A stretch of 64,000 nucleotides of DNA, from NCBI RefSeq assembly GCF_040581485.1, contig NC_090128.1:1364001-1428000 (forward strand), read 5' to 3'. The stretch is from Linepithema humile (taxonomy: Eukaryota; Arthropoda; Insecta; Hymenoptera; Formicidae). How positions within the stretch are numbered: position 1 is the stretch's first letter; every line of letters begins with the position of its first letter. Made by a program: the position numbers and the translations under genes. The notes beneath the pieces were generated by a model. That model made no database searches, was not told where the DNA came from, and saw only the letters and a program-made list of their open reading frames with translations. Shown here one piece after another: positions 44,901 to 53,236 of this stretch.

Positions 44901-47900
44901 CACACGCGCGTTTGCTGGCAGATAGCGCATAGTCCTTCCTCGGAAATCCAGATGGTCCGTCCAGAACATAACTCAGGATTTCACATGCGCCGGTAACAGC
45001 GGCTGCCGTGGACCGTTGGCATAGATGCACGGGGACCCGGACGAGACGCGCACGTATACGCGTGCACGCAAATGTGCCACCCCGGCGCATACAAAGGAGC
45101 GGATGAAAGGGCGAGGGTGGAGGAAGGGAAGGAGGGAGAGAAGGAGGGAGCGAAAGGGAGATATGGTAACAGTAATGTATGCAATTGGACCGACCGGCGT
45201 GCACGACGGACGGTTGTTGGTCGGTTATGGGTGGTGACGCCAGGGTGTAACGGTGATCCAGCAGGGGAAACGGAGGGCAACGGGAGACAAGGGTCGTCGC
45301 ATACAATCGTAGAATCCCGCGTGGCACCGCCGCGCCGGGTATTATATGGTGTTTAGTTTACCATGGTGTTCGCGGTACGCGCTATGGTTTAACTTCTCTC
45401 TTGTGTTCATGATTGCATCGAATTAACTTGGTCGCGCCGTGTCGAGTGCGTCGGGACGACATTAATTCACGCGTGTGACGCGATGAAGTTAGCAGGGCGA
45501 ATAGATGAAAATTAAAATCGCATACAAATGTGCATTTTGTCCGGTGCATAAAGGTTTAAATTTGAATTCGATTTTCTTTCTACTTTGTCGCAGTAGTCTA
45601 AGCATATAATCGATCTGTCATTTAAGGTAAGGATTTGAAGTTGTCAGGAAGAGACTTTGTATTATTAAACAATGTAAAGAATAATAACAATTTTCATTTC
45701 AACATTGTTCTAATCTCACCGAATTCAAAATCAATATATGATTCAAATTTTACACTTTTTATTACCATTAATCTTCACGCGAAAAATATACAAACTTTAA
45801 ATACAACCTGAATATTAAAGTGATTTATTAGCTGACTGTGGAACGTACAGGATTTAAGACAAATCCCTAAAAAACGTGAAAAAATCTTCTGTAACCTCGA
45901 CGGTTTGTTAGCAACAAATTAATAATCTCGTTATTAAATGCAACGCCATGTATTTTGTTTTAATATCTGAGATTAAACGTAATAACTTAAAACTGTTAAT
46001 GAAAAAAAGTTTACCATTTTATAGAGAACTAAAATTTAATACAGCAGAGACATTAATCGCAATAAATTTGTTGATATGCTTTAATTATGTAGTAAGACTT
46101 CTTGCACATTTTATCCTAAATAATTATATTCAAATCCAGAAAATAGTAGAGACTCACTTTTTAGCATGTGCTAACAGTTAAAAAATAGAGTAACAGATAA
46201 AAAATGCTAGAAATAAGAGAATTTGCTAGTTTTGATCTTCACGCTGATAATATACGTTCGAAACATTTTATTTTAAACAAATTCTGCATATCGTCGGATT
46301 AAACAAACTTCGCACCACTTCGACTATTGCGCAGCCTGACCCTAATCTATTCGCGGCTTATCCGAAAGCATCCACTCGGAACGTAGGCGCATGGTCTCTG
46401 AGATCTCGACTCCAGGTCCTTATAATTACTAGTCTTTGGAAGTTTAAGTAATTTCCTACCGACATATAGTATCGCACCATCTGACGAACGATTTCTCGAC
46501 GAACAAGAGAACAGGAGAGAGGAAACGAAACGTTTATCACAGTCATTCCATACGGAAATACGAATAACTTGCAAATAGTCTTCGCGTTATTGCGTTATTA
46601 TACGCGTTCTTACTTAAAATTTAAGTTCTTTATCGTATGAAGATCTAAATTTCGAATTATTCCAACAAAAATGCAAATATTTAAAAAACGAATAACTGCG
46701 TTGTTTCTCAATATTTTTCACATTAGTTTATCGGATGCTACTTTACAAAATATAAAATACGTTTTTCTACAAAAAATTCGTATAACATAATCTAGAATTC
46801 AGATACTTTCATGGATTTATCTTATTTGCGTAATGTTAAGCATACACAGGAATTATATTATTTTTGTAATACAATATTTCCACATATTTTAAAATTTACA
46901 TTCTAGATGTGGTTAATTCAGTTTTTAACAAAGATAATAAATGGAAATAACATAATTTAATATTCAGATTCTTATTAATACACGTGATAATATTAATGTT
47001 TCGCGTTAATGTTAGCTAGATTTTTTAAGTATTATTATTTAATACTATCTAGAAACACATGTGGCTATTAATATTTCTCATCCAATGCATAAAATATATA
47101 TTTTAATTAAATTAGCTTATTTCATAAAAAGAATCAAAATATATAAACGCTTTTAAAATGTTTAAAAATGACAATAGATACACAATGTGTTTAAGACACT
47201 TATTGAATAAAATATAAATTAATTTACTATTAATTCGCAAAGAGAGAATCATTATAAAAGTTTCTTCGTTAACGTTAATATCAGAATTCATAGTCTATAG
47301 TTAAGTTTATTACGAGAACATCAGACATGCAAAGTCAGAAATTACCTACTCGTAAGGCTGAGTCGGGAACAATTACATTGCGCTGCTGTAATCCTCATTT
47401 GCATGCATATGTTTGCGAGGAAAGCTGCATCGTCAGCATAGCAATTATCACACTATCAGATTTAAAGCCGTAATTTTAATTAAGTAATATTTTACAGCCA
47501 ATCAACGTATGTTCTGTCACACTTTTTTTTTCCTTTATTTAATGCCAACGCAAACGCCCGATTGGATGCTTTCAATTATATTAGTTAATCAAAAACGTAA
47601 AAGCAAGACTTACCTTCTGGTAGTTGAGAAAGAGCAACAGATACTTCTTATCGGCAGATAGTTGGTGATCAAAGCTCGATAGTAGTGCCTGGAAAATACA
47701 AAGTGCCAAATTATTAATAAACGAATATCACTACATTAGAATGATTCTACTTCAATCTTTTCGAATAAACAAAACTATTTTGCATATATATAATATATGG
47801 CATCTAAATCACTATCACTCTCAATCTATGGTCCAGCTGCCATACAAGTGAAAGATATCAATAATTAAGTGATCGATAAATAATACGTTCCTACAATTGC

Positions 47901-50900
47901 ATGTTGCTTTAATCAGTGTTTCAACAAACATTTTGTACTCGTTATATACTTTTTTTAACAAATAAAATACACGATTGAAATAAACGTAGTGTTCGCGTTT
48001 TGCGTTTTCAAAACTGAGGCATATAAAACTTTCGGAAAAATACCAAAAACATAATAGATATAAAATTACAAAAAATATTATTCATTACAAAGCGGCAATT
48101 GGTAATATTTAAAAAATTTAATATGTTTGTTTGTTGGTTTTGATATCTTTGAGAAAAACACAGAAATGCAATTATTCTGCGTAAATTAATATAGTAAAAT
48201 TTTTAATATTCAAAGTATTCAAACAAGCGCAATTATTAACTTTTAAAAGTAAATGGCATAAATGTTGATTGTTATTTCTACAAAATAATATCATGTGGAA
48301 CAAAAACAAAAAATAGCGCGTAACTAGTTCCAATAAAAAAAAAGCCACACAGAATTTCAAAAATTTCGTGCTCGCGTGTCAAAGTGCAATAATCGCGGCG
48401 GTGAACGCGAAGTCGTGCTTTTCCGACACGGCGCAAATCACAGATAGAGCTTATCGCTTATTACGTTTATAAAACGAGTCGTTAACGAGGACGAACACAG
48501 AATGTAGTGCAAATGCGGGACGACCACATCGAAAGAGGCTTTATGCCACCGCGACGACCCGGAACCGTTTGTCGAAATCACGACGAGTAAATTACGATCA
48601 CGTGCGCGCGCGACACGGGCCGCTGGGGTTGTTGAATGAGCTACTACGACGATCCTCTAATGGGATGACCATCGTTAAGCGGAGTCGCGAGTTTGAAACG
48701 AGACGGTCGTTCCGAGTTAGTTGGTGGATGATCGGAGTAGCGATCGTTCCAGTTAACCAAGCTATCGCGATCATAATATGGTGACTGGCGCGCCAACAAT
48801 TGCCATTATTACTTTAATACGTCGAGTTTATTCGCATGATAGCGACTAACGGATCACGTCCCTATACGCTTTGATTTCACTGTTGCGTCTGTCACGGTGT
48901 CATATCATGCAATTATATTTTCCTATACTTGCGCATATTTATACGCAAATTAATAAATATAAATTTCAAGTCTCCAAAATATTTATTGATTTTTCAATAT
49001 TATAAATTTTTAGGAAAGATACTTTTTTAATATTTCTATGACTAATTAAACTACTGAGATTGCACAAATAATTAATATTCTTTAAAAGAAAAAAAATGCT
49101 AATAAAATAAAAGATGTATTTCATAATTTTTTTTTTCAAAAAAATTGCATTAATAAAGTTTTTGTAGCAAATTTTGTTGAAGTGTTCCAATAAAAGAAAT
49201 ACGTTAATAAAACAAATTTTATTACATTTTAACTAGTACGTCAAAAGACACGTTTTAAAAACTGGACCAATCAAGTTGCTAATTAAGATCAACAGATATA
49301 GTGTATACCCAAATTATATTACAAAAGTATCTTTATTTTTATTCTATATGCCATTGGTGTAATTTAAAAACATAAAAAATTCATAAGTACATTGCTTAAA
49401 AAATAAATATATACATACTTTAAAATTGCCTTTATTGATACCCGATAGCCTTCCTGAGCCTCCTCTTCTCAATATGGGAGCACAATTTATTCGCGAAAAT
49501 CCAATTAATTATTATTGAGCGACATTTATACGACACTCCCAACGAACGAGGATAATACTCGAATATCATTGCACGAATACGTTCGATACTTTGCAGAAAA
49601 CAACGGAAAGAAAGAAGAGAGATCGGCATTGATCGGAAATTGATTAGTAATTAATTATAGAAATAGTTGAAATAATAGAAGTGGATGACGAGAACAACAT
49701 GCCGACCATAAATATAAATACCATCGTGCGAATGATGACGAAGTAATAATACATGCCAAACTCGCTCCGATTCCGATTTGGAAGAAGCGAGAAATAGGAA
49801 ACAACAATATGCGTGTAAGTACATAGCGCGCATGACGGAGGGAGAGAGAAGCGAGAACGAGCGAGAGAGAGAGGGGATACGAAGTACGCAGGCTAAGCAC
49901 GGAACGATGAAAACAACTCCCACCAAACGCCGCAAGGCAAATTCGAACTCTTAGCATTAGAGCGTTTGTCAAAATCGAGTTTGAATTCAATTTCAATTCG
50001 ATTAAAACTCGATCTTAATAAATATTCAATAAATGCTCTAATATTATTTATAAGAACATTACACGTTACAATTCGAGAAATGCTTTGAATGCTGCAAAGC
50101 GCGATTGCATAGTAATTTTCGAATGAAAAGAGTATAGGAAACGTATCGAAGTGGTTTAAGATTTCAATTAGCATAGCCGCAATGATTAACGCGCAAAAAT
50201 TAATTACTAATTACGATCTCCCTTCTTTCCTTTCGCCGTTTCCTGCAGAGTATCGAACGTGTCGGTGCGATGATATCCGAGTATTATCTTGATATCGCGA
50301 TAATAATTGATTGGATTTTCACAAGTGAATCGTGTTCCTTTACTGAGAAAAGAAGGAAACTTAGAAAGAGCATCGGGTGTGGACAGAACAACTTTAAAGT
50401 AAGTAATCATCTATTAAAACTTTACCCTTTTTTTAAAAAGAAAGGTAAAAAAATAAAAATAAAAAATTATAAAATTTTATCTTTACATTTACTGCCATTT
50501 TTATACAGATTGTATCTATTTTAATATATGTTTCTCGTTCATTGTCAATAAACTTTCAAAAATCAAGAGAAGAAGAATGATTGGACACAATATTGGCATG
50601 AGAACAAAGTGATATCGACACTTTTACTATGTTACGTGATAAAGTTATGATTTTATTAGCAACTTTCCGAACTAATTTTAAAGTATTCCATTGGAACAGC
50701 TTGACACGCATGTTACTCTTCAATATAAAATTCTTATACGAAATGTAATATTTCGAATAATCGGCATTGAAAATGTATCAGAAAATATTAAAAATACCGA
50801 ATAATATTACAGAAGTAGTTGGATAAAATTCAGAAAAGAGTTTTTCATGTCGAGATAAAGCAAAAATCCTAATAAAGTCCTCAATGGATATTACAATACA

Positions 50901-52859
50901 TTGTCCAACTGCATTCAAACACTAAATGTCTATGTCGAGTATGAATATAAATACGATAAAAAATTTTCTTCTTGCTTTCATGCAGAGAACTCCTGCAATT
51001 TGTCCAAGTGCTTTAGTAACATTCTACGTGTTGTTAATAACAGAGAGCGTTGAGAGTTTCAAAGACAGTCTTTCAGTGTCCGACGGTATATTTCAACAAT
51101 TGCATCTGACGAGTCTAGTTGCTTCCGCTGTTTCGGTGCGAGTGTGTATTCTGAGTGAATGCTGCATGTAAGCGAAGCTACATGGATCATAAACTTCCTA
51201 ATAACTTTTGGACTACCAACGAGAACGACGCCCCAATAAGATCATACGTTTCAACTGTAAGAAATGACCAGGCTGCACGTTCAAAACACTCTCAAAGATT
51301 TCGAGTAACACAGCAAATGGAGGACTTCATTTAACTCGGGAGAAGTAAAAGAGAGAGCGGAAGTCTGATGCTAAAAATAAAGTTTTTAAGCGTCGCGTCG
51401 GTTTCCCGTCGCAATTTCTCTCACCACTTCCTCGGACTGTTTAATTGAAAGTATCAGCTTACTTCGCCTCATAATTACGACTGCACCTGATGAGATAGAT
51501 GAGATTTTAATTGGAAAAAAAGATCGCTTATTAAAGAAGCCGTTGTTAAATTTTAATAGTACGAAATGTCTGGTATCGAATAAATCTGTTTATGTCAGAA
51601 GAAGAAATGTTCAATAACAATGTTCGAAAACCTTTATTACTGTACTATAGAAATATCAAAAGTAATGCAAAATAATATATTATTATTCAGTAATCTTCTT
51701 TGAAGTATAATACATACATATTGAATATTTTTCAAAAACTGTAAACCATTACAAGAACATTTGCTAATAAACATTTTTTAATAAAAAACATTTTTATTAA
51801 GAATATGTAAAAAATATGTAAGATAAATAATTTGATTTAACGATCCGTAAATTCCGTAAATAAATCATTTGAGCTCTCAACCAAAGACATCTCGCAATGT
51901 TAAATTTCGAGGGGATAGGTATCGCATTACAAATGTCGTAATGAATCATTTTACAGCAGCATTCGGCCGGATACCTATGTATGCACGAACGAGGATCGTC
52001 GACGATAGATTGCACGCGTCAGAATGTGAAAGATAACGAGCAATTACCGTTCCGGCGATCTCTTCGGCGGCGGTGTTGCGGGAATAACGATGGATGCGCA
52101 TCGTTGTGTAGCGTGTGCGTTACATTGCTTCCCGCATCGAGAAATAATTTCGGCCTCTCTCTTTCCGATTCTGCTCGCTACCGCTTTGGCATTCGATCCG
52201 CACGCGTGGCTTCCGCTTTTATATCTGTGTACGCTCGCGTATACGGGAAGCCGGGGCGGTTTAATTGATCGCGCAGATGAATTAAAACGGGAAAGAAAAT
52301 GGGGAGGGAGGCAGAGTAGGGGACATGAATGAGAAATATAGTGCTTTCGTTGCACGGTATACTTCGGTCGTTATCTGCGGATTTCGGAAGTGAAACGCAT
52401 CCATGCGACGCCAGGTTCGAGCAATTAATTCCTAACAACTATTCGGGGTTTCTGTTTAATTGCACACGTGTTAATGCGGTAATAATTGCGGGTACTTTTA
52501 AAGCGCATATATACGCGGATAAATCTTCGTATAAACTTTCCGTCCTTTAACCCAACATTTTCTAATTTTACCGGCTTTAATATTGTTACATTAATATTAT
52601 TAGTAGAAATGTAATCGTGTGAGAATTGATAATTCAAAACTTCATATCACACATGGAACATGATTGCTACGAGCGTGTTTCTAAATTTCATACAAACTTT
52701 GATATCTTCTTGAAAACTTTGATATACTTATATGTAAAACGTATAGAAGTTTGGAAAGACTTACGGCATTGCTGGAGTCTAGCAGAATCCTGGATGCGGC
52801 CGAGCTGGCATTGTAGATCAACAAATTGCCTCTCTCATCCCGGTAGAGAATCTCGTCTC
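704..52859 (-). CDS. DPP4/DPP6/DPP10-family protein, partial gene (7 internal exons)
   Basis: Joining 52765-52859, 47614-47688, 21188-21240, 15107-15306, 4896-5065, 1653-1892 and 704-939 on the minus strand gives 1,069 coding bases and 355 full codons with no stop. Every join has GT/AG ends and matching phases. The product aligns in order with the beta-propeller of S9B peptidases. Fragment residues include Arg59-His60 (the RH-Y motif of the substrate pocket), the DWVYEEEVF motif with Glu140-142 (which in DPP4 bind the substrate N-terminus), NNIYY, YNG, YPKSGTKNPTVKL, and a Cys266/Cys275 pair like the DPP4 propeller disulfide. Five N-glycosylation sequons (NAS, NES, NVT, NCT, NAT) fit an extracellular ectodomain of a type II membrane protein. 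Both ends are missing: the anchor lies upstream and the hydrolase domain downstream. Exon G resembles DPP6/DPP10, and the large introns agree, so a DPP10-like non-peptidase role is possible; family assignment is firm, subfamily is not. Confidence 0.93.
940..1652 (-). other. Intron F-G (713 bp)
   Basis: This is the shortest intron in the gene, GTAGGT to CTAG on the minus strand. It contains a GC-richer patch at 1450-1530. No further coding or RNA feature is visible. Confidence 0.9.
1653..1892 (-). CDS. DPP-family exon F (SGTKNPTVKL, Cys pair)
   Basis: This 240-base exon is exactly 80 codons, phase 0 at both ends. The acceptor is CTGTTTCAG and the donor GTAGGTA. It starts SGTKNPTVKLF (AGAVNPTVKF in DPP4), then has ATWMNRVQNRAYFQLCDVDN (WLRRIQNYSVMDICDYDE in DPP4), and ends NCTT. 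The two cysteines occupy the places of a DPP4 propeller disulfide. An open frame runs past the donor for a few codons, but only the ACA-GTAGGT donor joins exon G in frame. NVT and NCT are sequons. Confidence 0.96.
1893..4895 (-). other. Intron E-F (3.0 kb)
   Basis: This intron is mostly AT-rich, with a GC-richer patch at about 4180-4500. Short open frames on both strands have no recognisable similarity and no splice support. I see no transposon ends. Confidence 0.85.
4896..5065 (-). CDS. DPP-family exon E (EEVFGSNEALWFSP)
   Basis: This 170-base exon has the acceptor TTTGTTACAG and the donor GTAAGTA. It completes the Glu codon split with exon D, restoring VYEEEVF, then encodes 56 residues including NEALWFSPSGSKL, FDDTNTPIM, FYGYPGSL and HYPK. 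The block corresponds to EEEVFSAYSALWWSPNG through YPK of DPP4. The three consecutive glutamates include the pair that binds the substrate N-terminus in active enzymes, but DPP6 and DPP10 keep them too, so they do not prove activity. The exon ends in phase 0. Confidence 0.97.
5931..5957. repeat. (TA)n microsatellite
   Basis: An uninterrupted run of about 13.5 TA units in an AT-rich part of intron D-E. Confidence 0.95.
7402..7428. repeat. Perfect 12-bp-arm palindrome with 3-nt loop
   Basis: AAATTCGAGGCA, CGA, TGCCTCGAATTT. The arms pair without mismatch. It sits just before the purine-rich island at 7.44-8.0 kb. Confidence 0.9.
7837..7862. repeat. (TG)13 microsatellite
   Basis: Thirteen TG units at the edge of a purine-rich CpG island. 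The repeat yields poly-Val/Cys or poly-His/Thr runs in the spurious open frames here. Confidence 0.95.
9973..9999. repeat. 11-bp tandem repeat
   Basis: TGTGTATACAA occurs twice in a row, followed by a partial third unit. The unit contains the palindrome TGTATACA. Confidence 0.85.
15107..15306 (-). CDS. DPP-family exon D (propeller blades, YNG..DWVYE)
   Basis: This 200-base exon has the acceptor GTGTTGCAG and the donor GTGAGTA. Its first base, A, completes the split Leu codon from exon C. The following 66 codons include LATWAPRGNALVYVYQNNIYY and IIYNGVPDWVYE, the best conserved part of the propeller in all S9B proteins. It ends with a single G, the first base of the split second Glu of the EEE motif. 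NES is a glycosylation sequon. Confidence 0.96.
15824..15842. repeat. T19 homopolymer
   Basis: A run of 19 T on the plus strand, equal to a poly-A on the strand that carries the DPP gene. No retroposon body is recognised next to it. Confidence 0.95.
18066..18101. repeat. Short hairpin
   Basis: CCTCAATCATCTTAA pairs with TTAAGATGATGTTGAGG across a CTTC loop with a two-base bulge. It is too short for a typical microRNA precursor. Confidence 0.6.
21188..21240 (-). CDS. DPP-family exon C (RH motif)
   Basis: This short 53-base exon has the acceptor CTGTTTCAG and the donor GTAAGTA. It enters in phase 0 and exits in phase 2 (last bases CT). It encodes LYRHTYVAHYRIVNLET, matching the WRHSYTASYDIYDL segment of DPP4, in which the arginine contacts the bound substrate. 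Arg and His are both kept here. The exon stands between a 26.4 kb and a 5.9 kb intron. Confidence 0.9.
23757..23960. repeat. Long imperfect inverted repeat (about 77-bp arms)
   Basis: The left arm (23757-23832) and the right arm (23881-23960) are near reverse complements with a 48-base AT-rich loop. Shared cores include ATGTAC-AAATGTTT, TGTGCTA and GTAATTTCTGTAAATTTTA. Mismatches are scattered and often of transition type, as in an ageing foldback element. No clear target-site duplication is visible. It may be a foldback or MITE-like element, or a hairpin RNA source. Confidence 0.75.
26499..26592. repeat. Nested foldback
   Basis: Outer arms (TTTAGTTTTTGG-TTAGC and GCTAAAAACTAAA) enclose an inner TGGCCG/CGGCCA hairpin and an ATTAG/CTAAT pair. 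This gives a branched potential secondary structure of about 93 bases. No coding sense. Confidence 0.4.
30490..30513. repeat. (GCC)8 triplet repeat
   Basis: Eight perfect GCC units. In one plus-strand frame they give ten alanines in a 72-codon open frame that lacks other support. The repeat lies in a GC-rich island (about 30340-30800). Confidence 0.95.
32128..32208. repeat. Two-copy 40-bp tandem repeat
   Basis: Units begin AAAGGGTG at 32128 and AAAGGGTC at 32168. Each then has a T run, TATA-ACGC, CTTTAG and G-GTAT. Period is 40 with several mismatches. Confidence 0.65.
36813..36854. repeat. Four copies of ATCATATTA
   Basis: The 9-mer lies at 36813, 36822, 36834 and 36846, with spacers of 0, 3 and 3 bases. 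Confidence 0.85.
39127..39144. repeat. Perfect 18-bp palindrome
   Basis: TACGTTCGTACGAACGTA is its own reverse complement. It could be a binding site for a symmetric dimeric factor; no factor is assigned. Confidence 0.9.
39330..39560. promoter_or_regulatory. GC-rich E-box island (possible enhancer)
   Basis: A GC-rich block in the middle of the largest intron contains CAGCTG and CACCTG E-boxes, several GCAGTAG/CAGCAG motifs, (TAC)3 and a CGGCGG core. Its base composition contrasts sharply with the AT-rich flanks. Function is an inference from composition and motifs only. Confidence 0.25.
43554..43586. repeat. Three perfect 11-bp tandem units
   Basis: AATTTCATGAT occurs three times in a row without mismatch. 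Each unit contains the TCATGA palindrome. Confidence 0.9.
44362..44630. repeat. Diverged tandem duplication (about 130 bp unit)
   Basis: Two adjacent units share, in order, CAATTRTGT, TTGTCAAATTAATTA, CAACAAATGC-type, AAATTCAAA and AGNTRGAATACAA blocks. Unit 1 starts at about 44362 and unit 2 at about 44493. Divergence and small indels suggest an old event. Confidence 0.55.
45094..45161 (+). repeat. Polypurine tract
   Basis: About 68 bases are nearly all purine on the plus strand, with 32 uninterrupted (45119-45150). Such tracts can form triplex DNA. The tract explains the Pro/Ser-rich 171-codon open frame on the other strand. Confidence 0.85.
47614..47688 (-). CDS. DPP-family exon B
   Basis: This 75-base exon has 25 codons and is phase 0 at both ends. 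The acceptor is TGTATTTTCCAG and the donor GTAAGTC. It contains LSADKKYLLLFLNYQK, the counterpart of the ISPDGQFILLEYN strand of the DPP4 propeller. It joins exon A (ending DSSNA) and exon C (starting LYRHTY) as in the vertebrate proteins, so no exon is missing on either side. Confidence 0.92.
49409..49657 (+). pseudogene. Coding-like fragment, copy 1 (broken)
   Basis: On the plus strand this segment reads through ENPINYY, then a TGA stop, then an insertion of about 24 bases relative to copy 2, and after that regains the shared IILEYHCTNTFDTLQ frame before a terminal TGA. It aligns with copy 2 (50199-50410, opposite strand) over its whole length, roughly 70% by eye, with conserved-looking codons and a similar A/T-rich tail after the stop. 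I do not recognise the family. It is probably a decayed copy of an exon or of a mobile-element open frame. Confidence 0.5.
50199..50410 (-). pseudogene. Coding-like fragment, copy 2 (open frame)
   Basis: From an ATG at 50410 on the minus strand, an unbroken frame of 67 codons ends at 50207. It contains FTCENPINYYRDIKIILGY and FDTLQETAKGKKGDRN, shared in diverged form with copy 1. The alignment runs to about 50199, slightly past the stop. A TTTAAAG/TTG junction near the start resembles a weak splice acceptor, so this may be a former terminal exon. No family is recognised. It is not part of the DPP reading frame. Confidence 0.45.
52765..52859 (-). CDS. DPP-family exon A (start of propeller)
   Basis: This 95-base exon is preceded on the minus strand by the acceptor CTTCTTGTTGTAG and followed by the donor GTAAGTC. 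Its first two bases, GA, complete a codon begun in an unseen upstream exon (phase 1 entry). Then 31 codons follow, including DEILYRDERGNLLIYNASS, and the exon ends in phase 0. In DPP6 and DPP4 this stretch is the first propeller strands (DxEFIYR, then a V/LxN motif). NAS is a glycosylation sequon. The preceding exon should encode a segment ending like W-I-S-G/D; I could not find it between 52860 and 64000. Confidence 0.9.
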
Positions 52860-53187
52860 CTACAACAAGAAGATGCGAATGCGGAAATTAAATTCTGAGT
52901 CAATATATTTGTTTAATATCCTTATCTTACGTTTCACTGCGCAACTACATCGTAATATTTACGTTCACACGCTTAAAATCCTTTTTTTTCGTGTAAAATC
53001 TCATTTTTGTCGTACACACGTGAATTCTACAACCGTGCATAGATTCAGTCTCGCAAGATAATCATTCAATGCGGAAATTTATAAAAGAATTTATATTAAG
53101 AAACATTGAGATTCGTGAAACACATATAAAAATGTATACGCGACGTTATAAAGTTTATCACTCGCTTCTGCGTTTGTTTCGATACAT

Positions 53188-53236
53188 TAAAAACATGATT
53201 AATTATCATTAAACCATGTTATAAAAACATGATTAA
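53188..53236. repeat. 34-bp period direct repeat
   Basis: AAAAACATGATTAA occurs at about 53188 and again 34 bases later. The intervening ATCATTAAACCATGTTAT adds partial inverted symmetry around CATG. Confidence 0.6.

Larger units (their letters stand above)
21241..47613 (-). other. Intron B-C (26.4 kb)
   Basis: This is the largest intron. It holds a long hairpin (23757-23960), a complex foldback (26499-26592), a GCC-repeat island (30340-30800), a 40-bp tandem pair (32128-32208), a possible orphan exon and E-box island (39208-39560), a diverged tandem duplication (44362-44630) and a polypurine CpG island (44810-45490). Other GC-richer islands lie near 23140-23520, 27420-27990, 28930-29330, 35800-36130, 37030-37680, 38100-38580, 40720-41040, 43040-43330 and 46320-46560. 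A nested gene cannot be excluded but none is recognised. Confidence 0.8.
47689..52764 (-). other. Intron A-B (5.1 kb)
   Basis: This intron contains the inverted pair of coding-like fragments at 49409-49657 and 50199-50410, a GA-rich block at 49835-49880, and CpG-rich patches at 48360-48800, 51160-51480 and 51960-52430. No splice-supported exon is seen between exons A and B, and the two join perfectly without one. Confidence 0.85.

Noticed and set aside
44812..45327. 171-codon minus-strand open frame, rich in Pro, Ser and Leu
   Set aside because: It is the complement of the polypurine tract, has a simple repeat of P-S-L, and has no domain, splice or start evidence.
46347..46574. Minus-strand frame with an R-R-x-I-x-x-x-x-V-R-Y motif loosely like a bestrophin segment
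   Set aside because: The match is a few residues only, without the neighbouring conserved motifs or splice sites.
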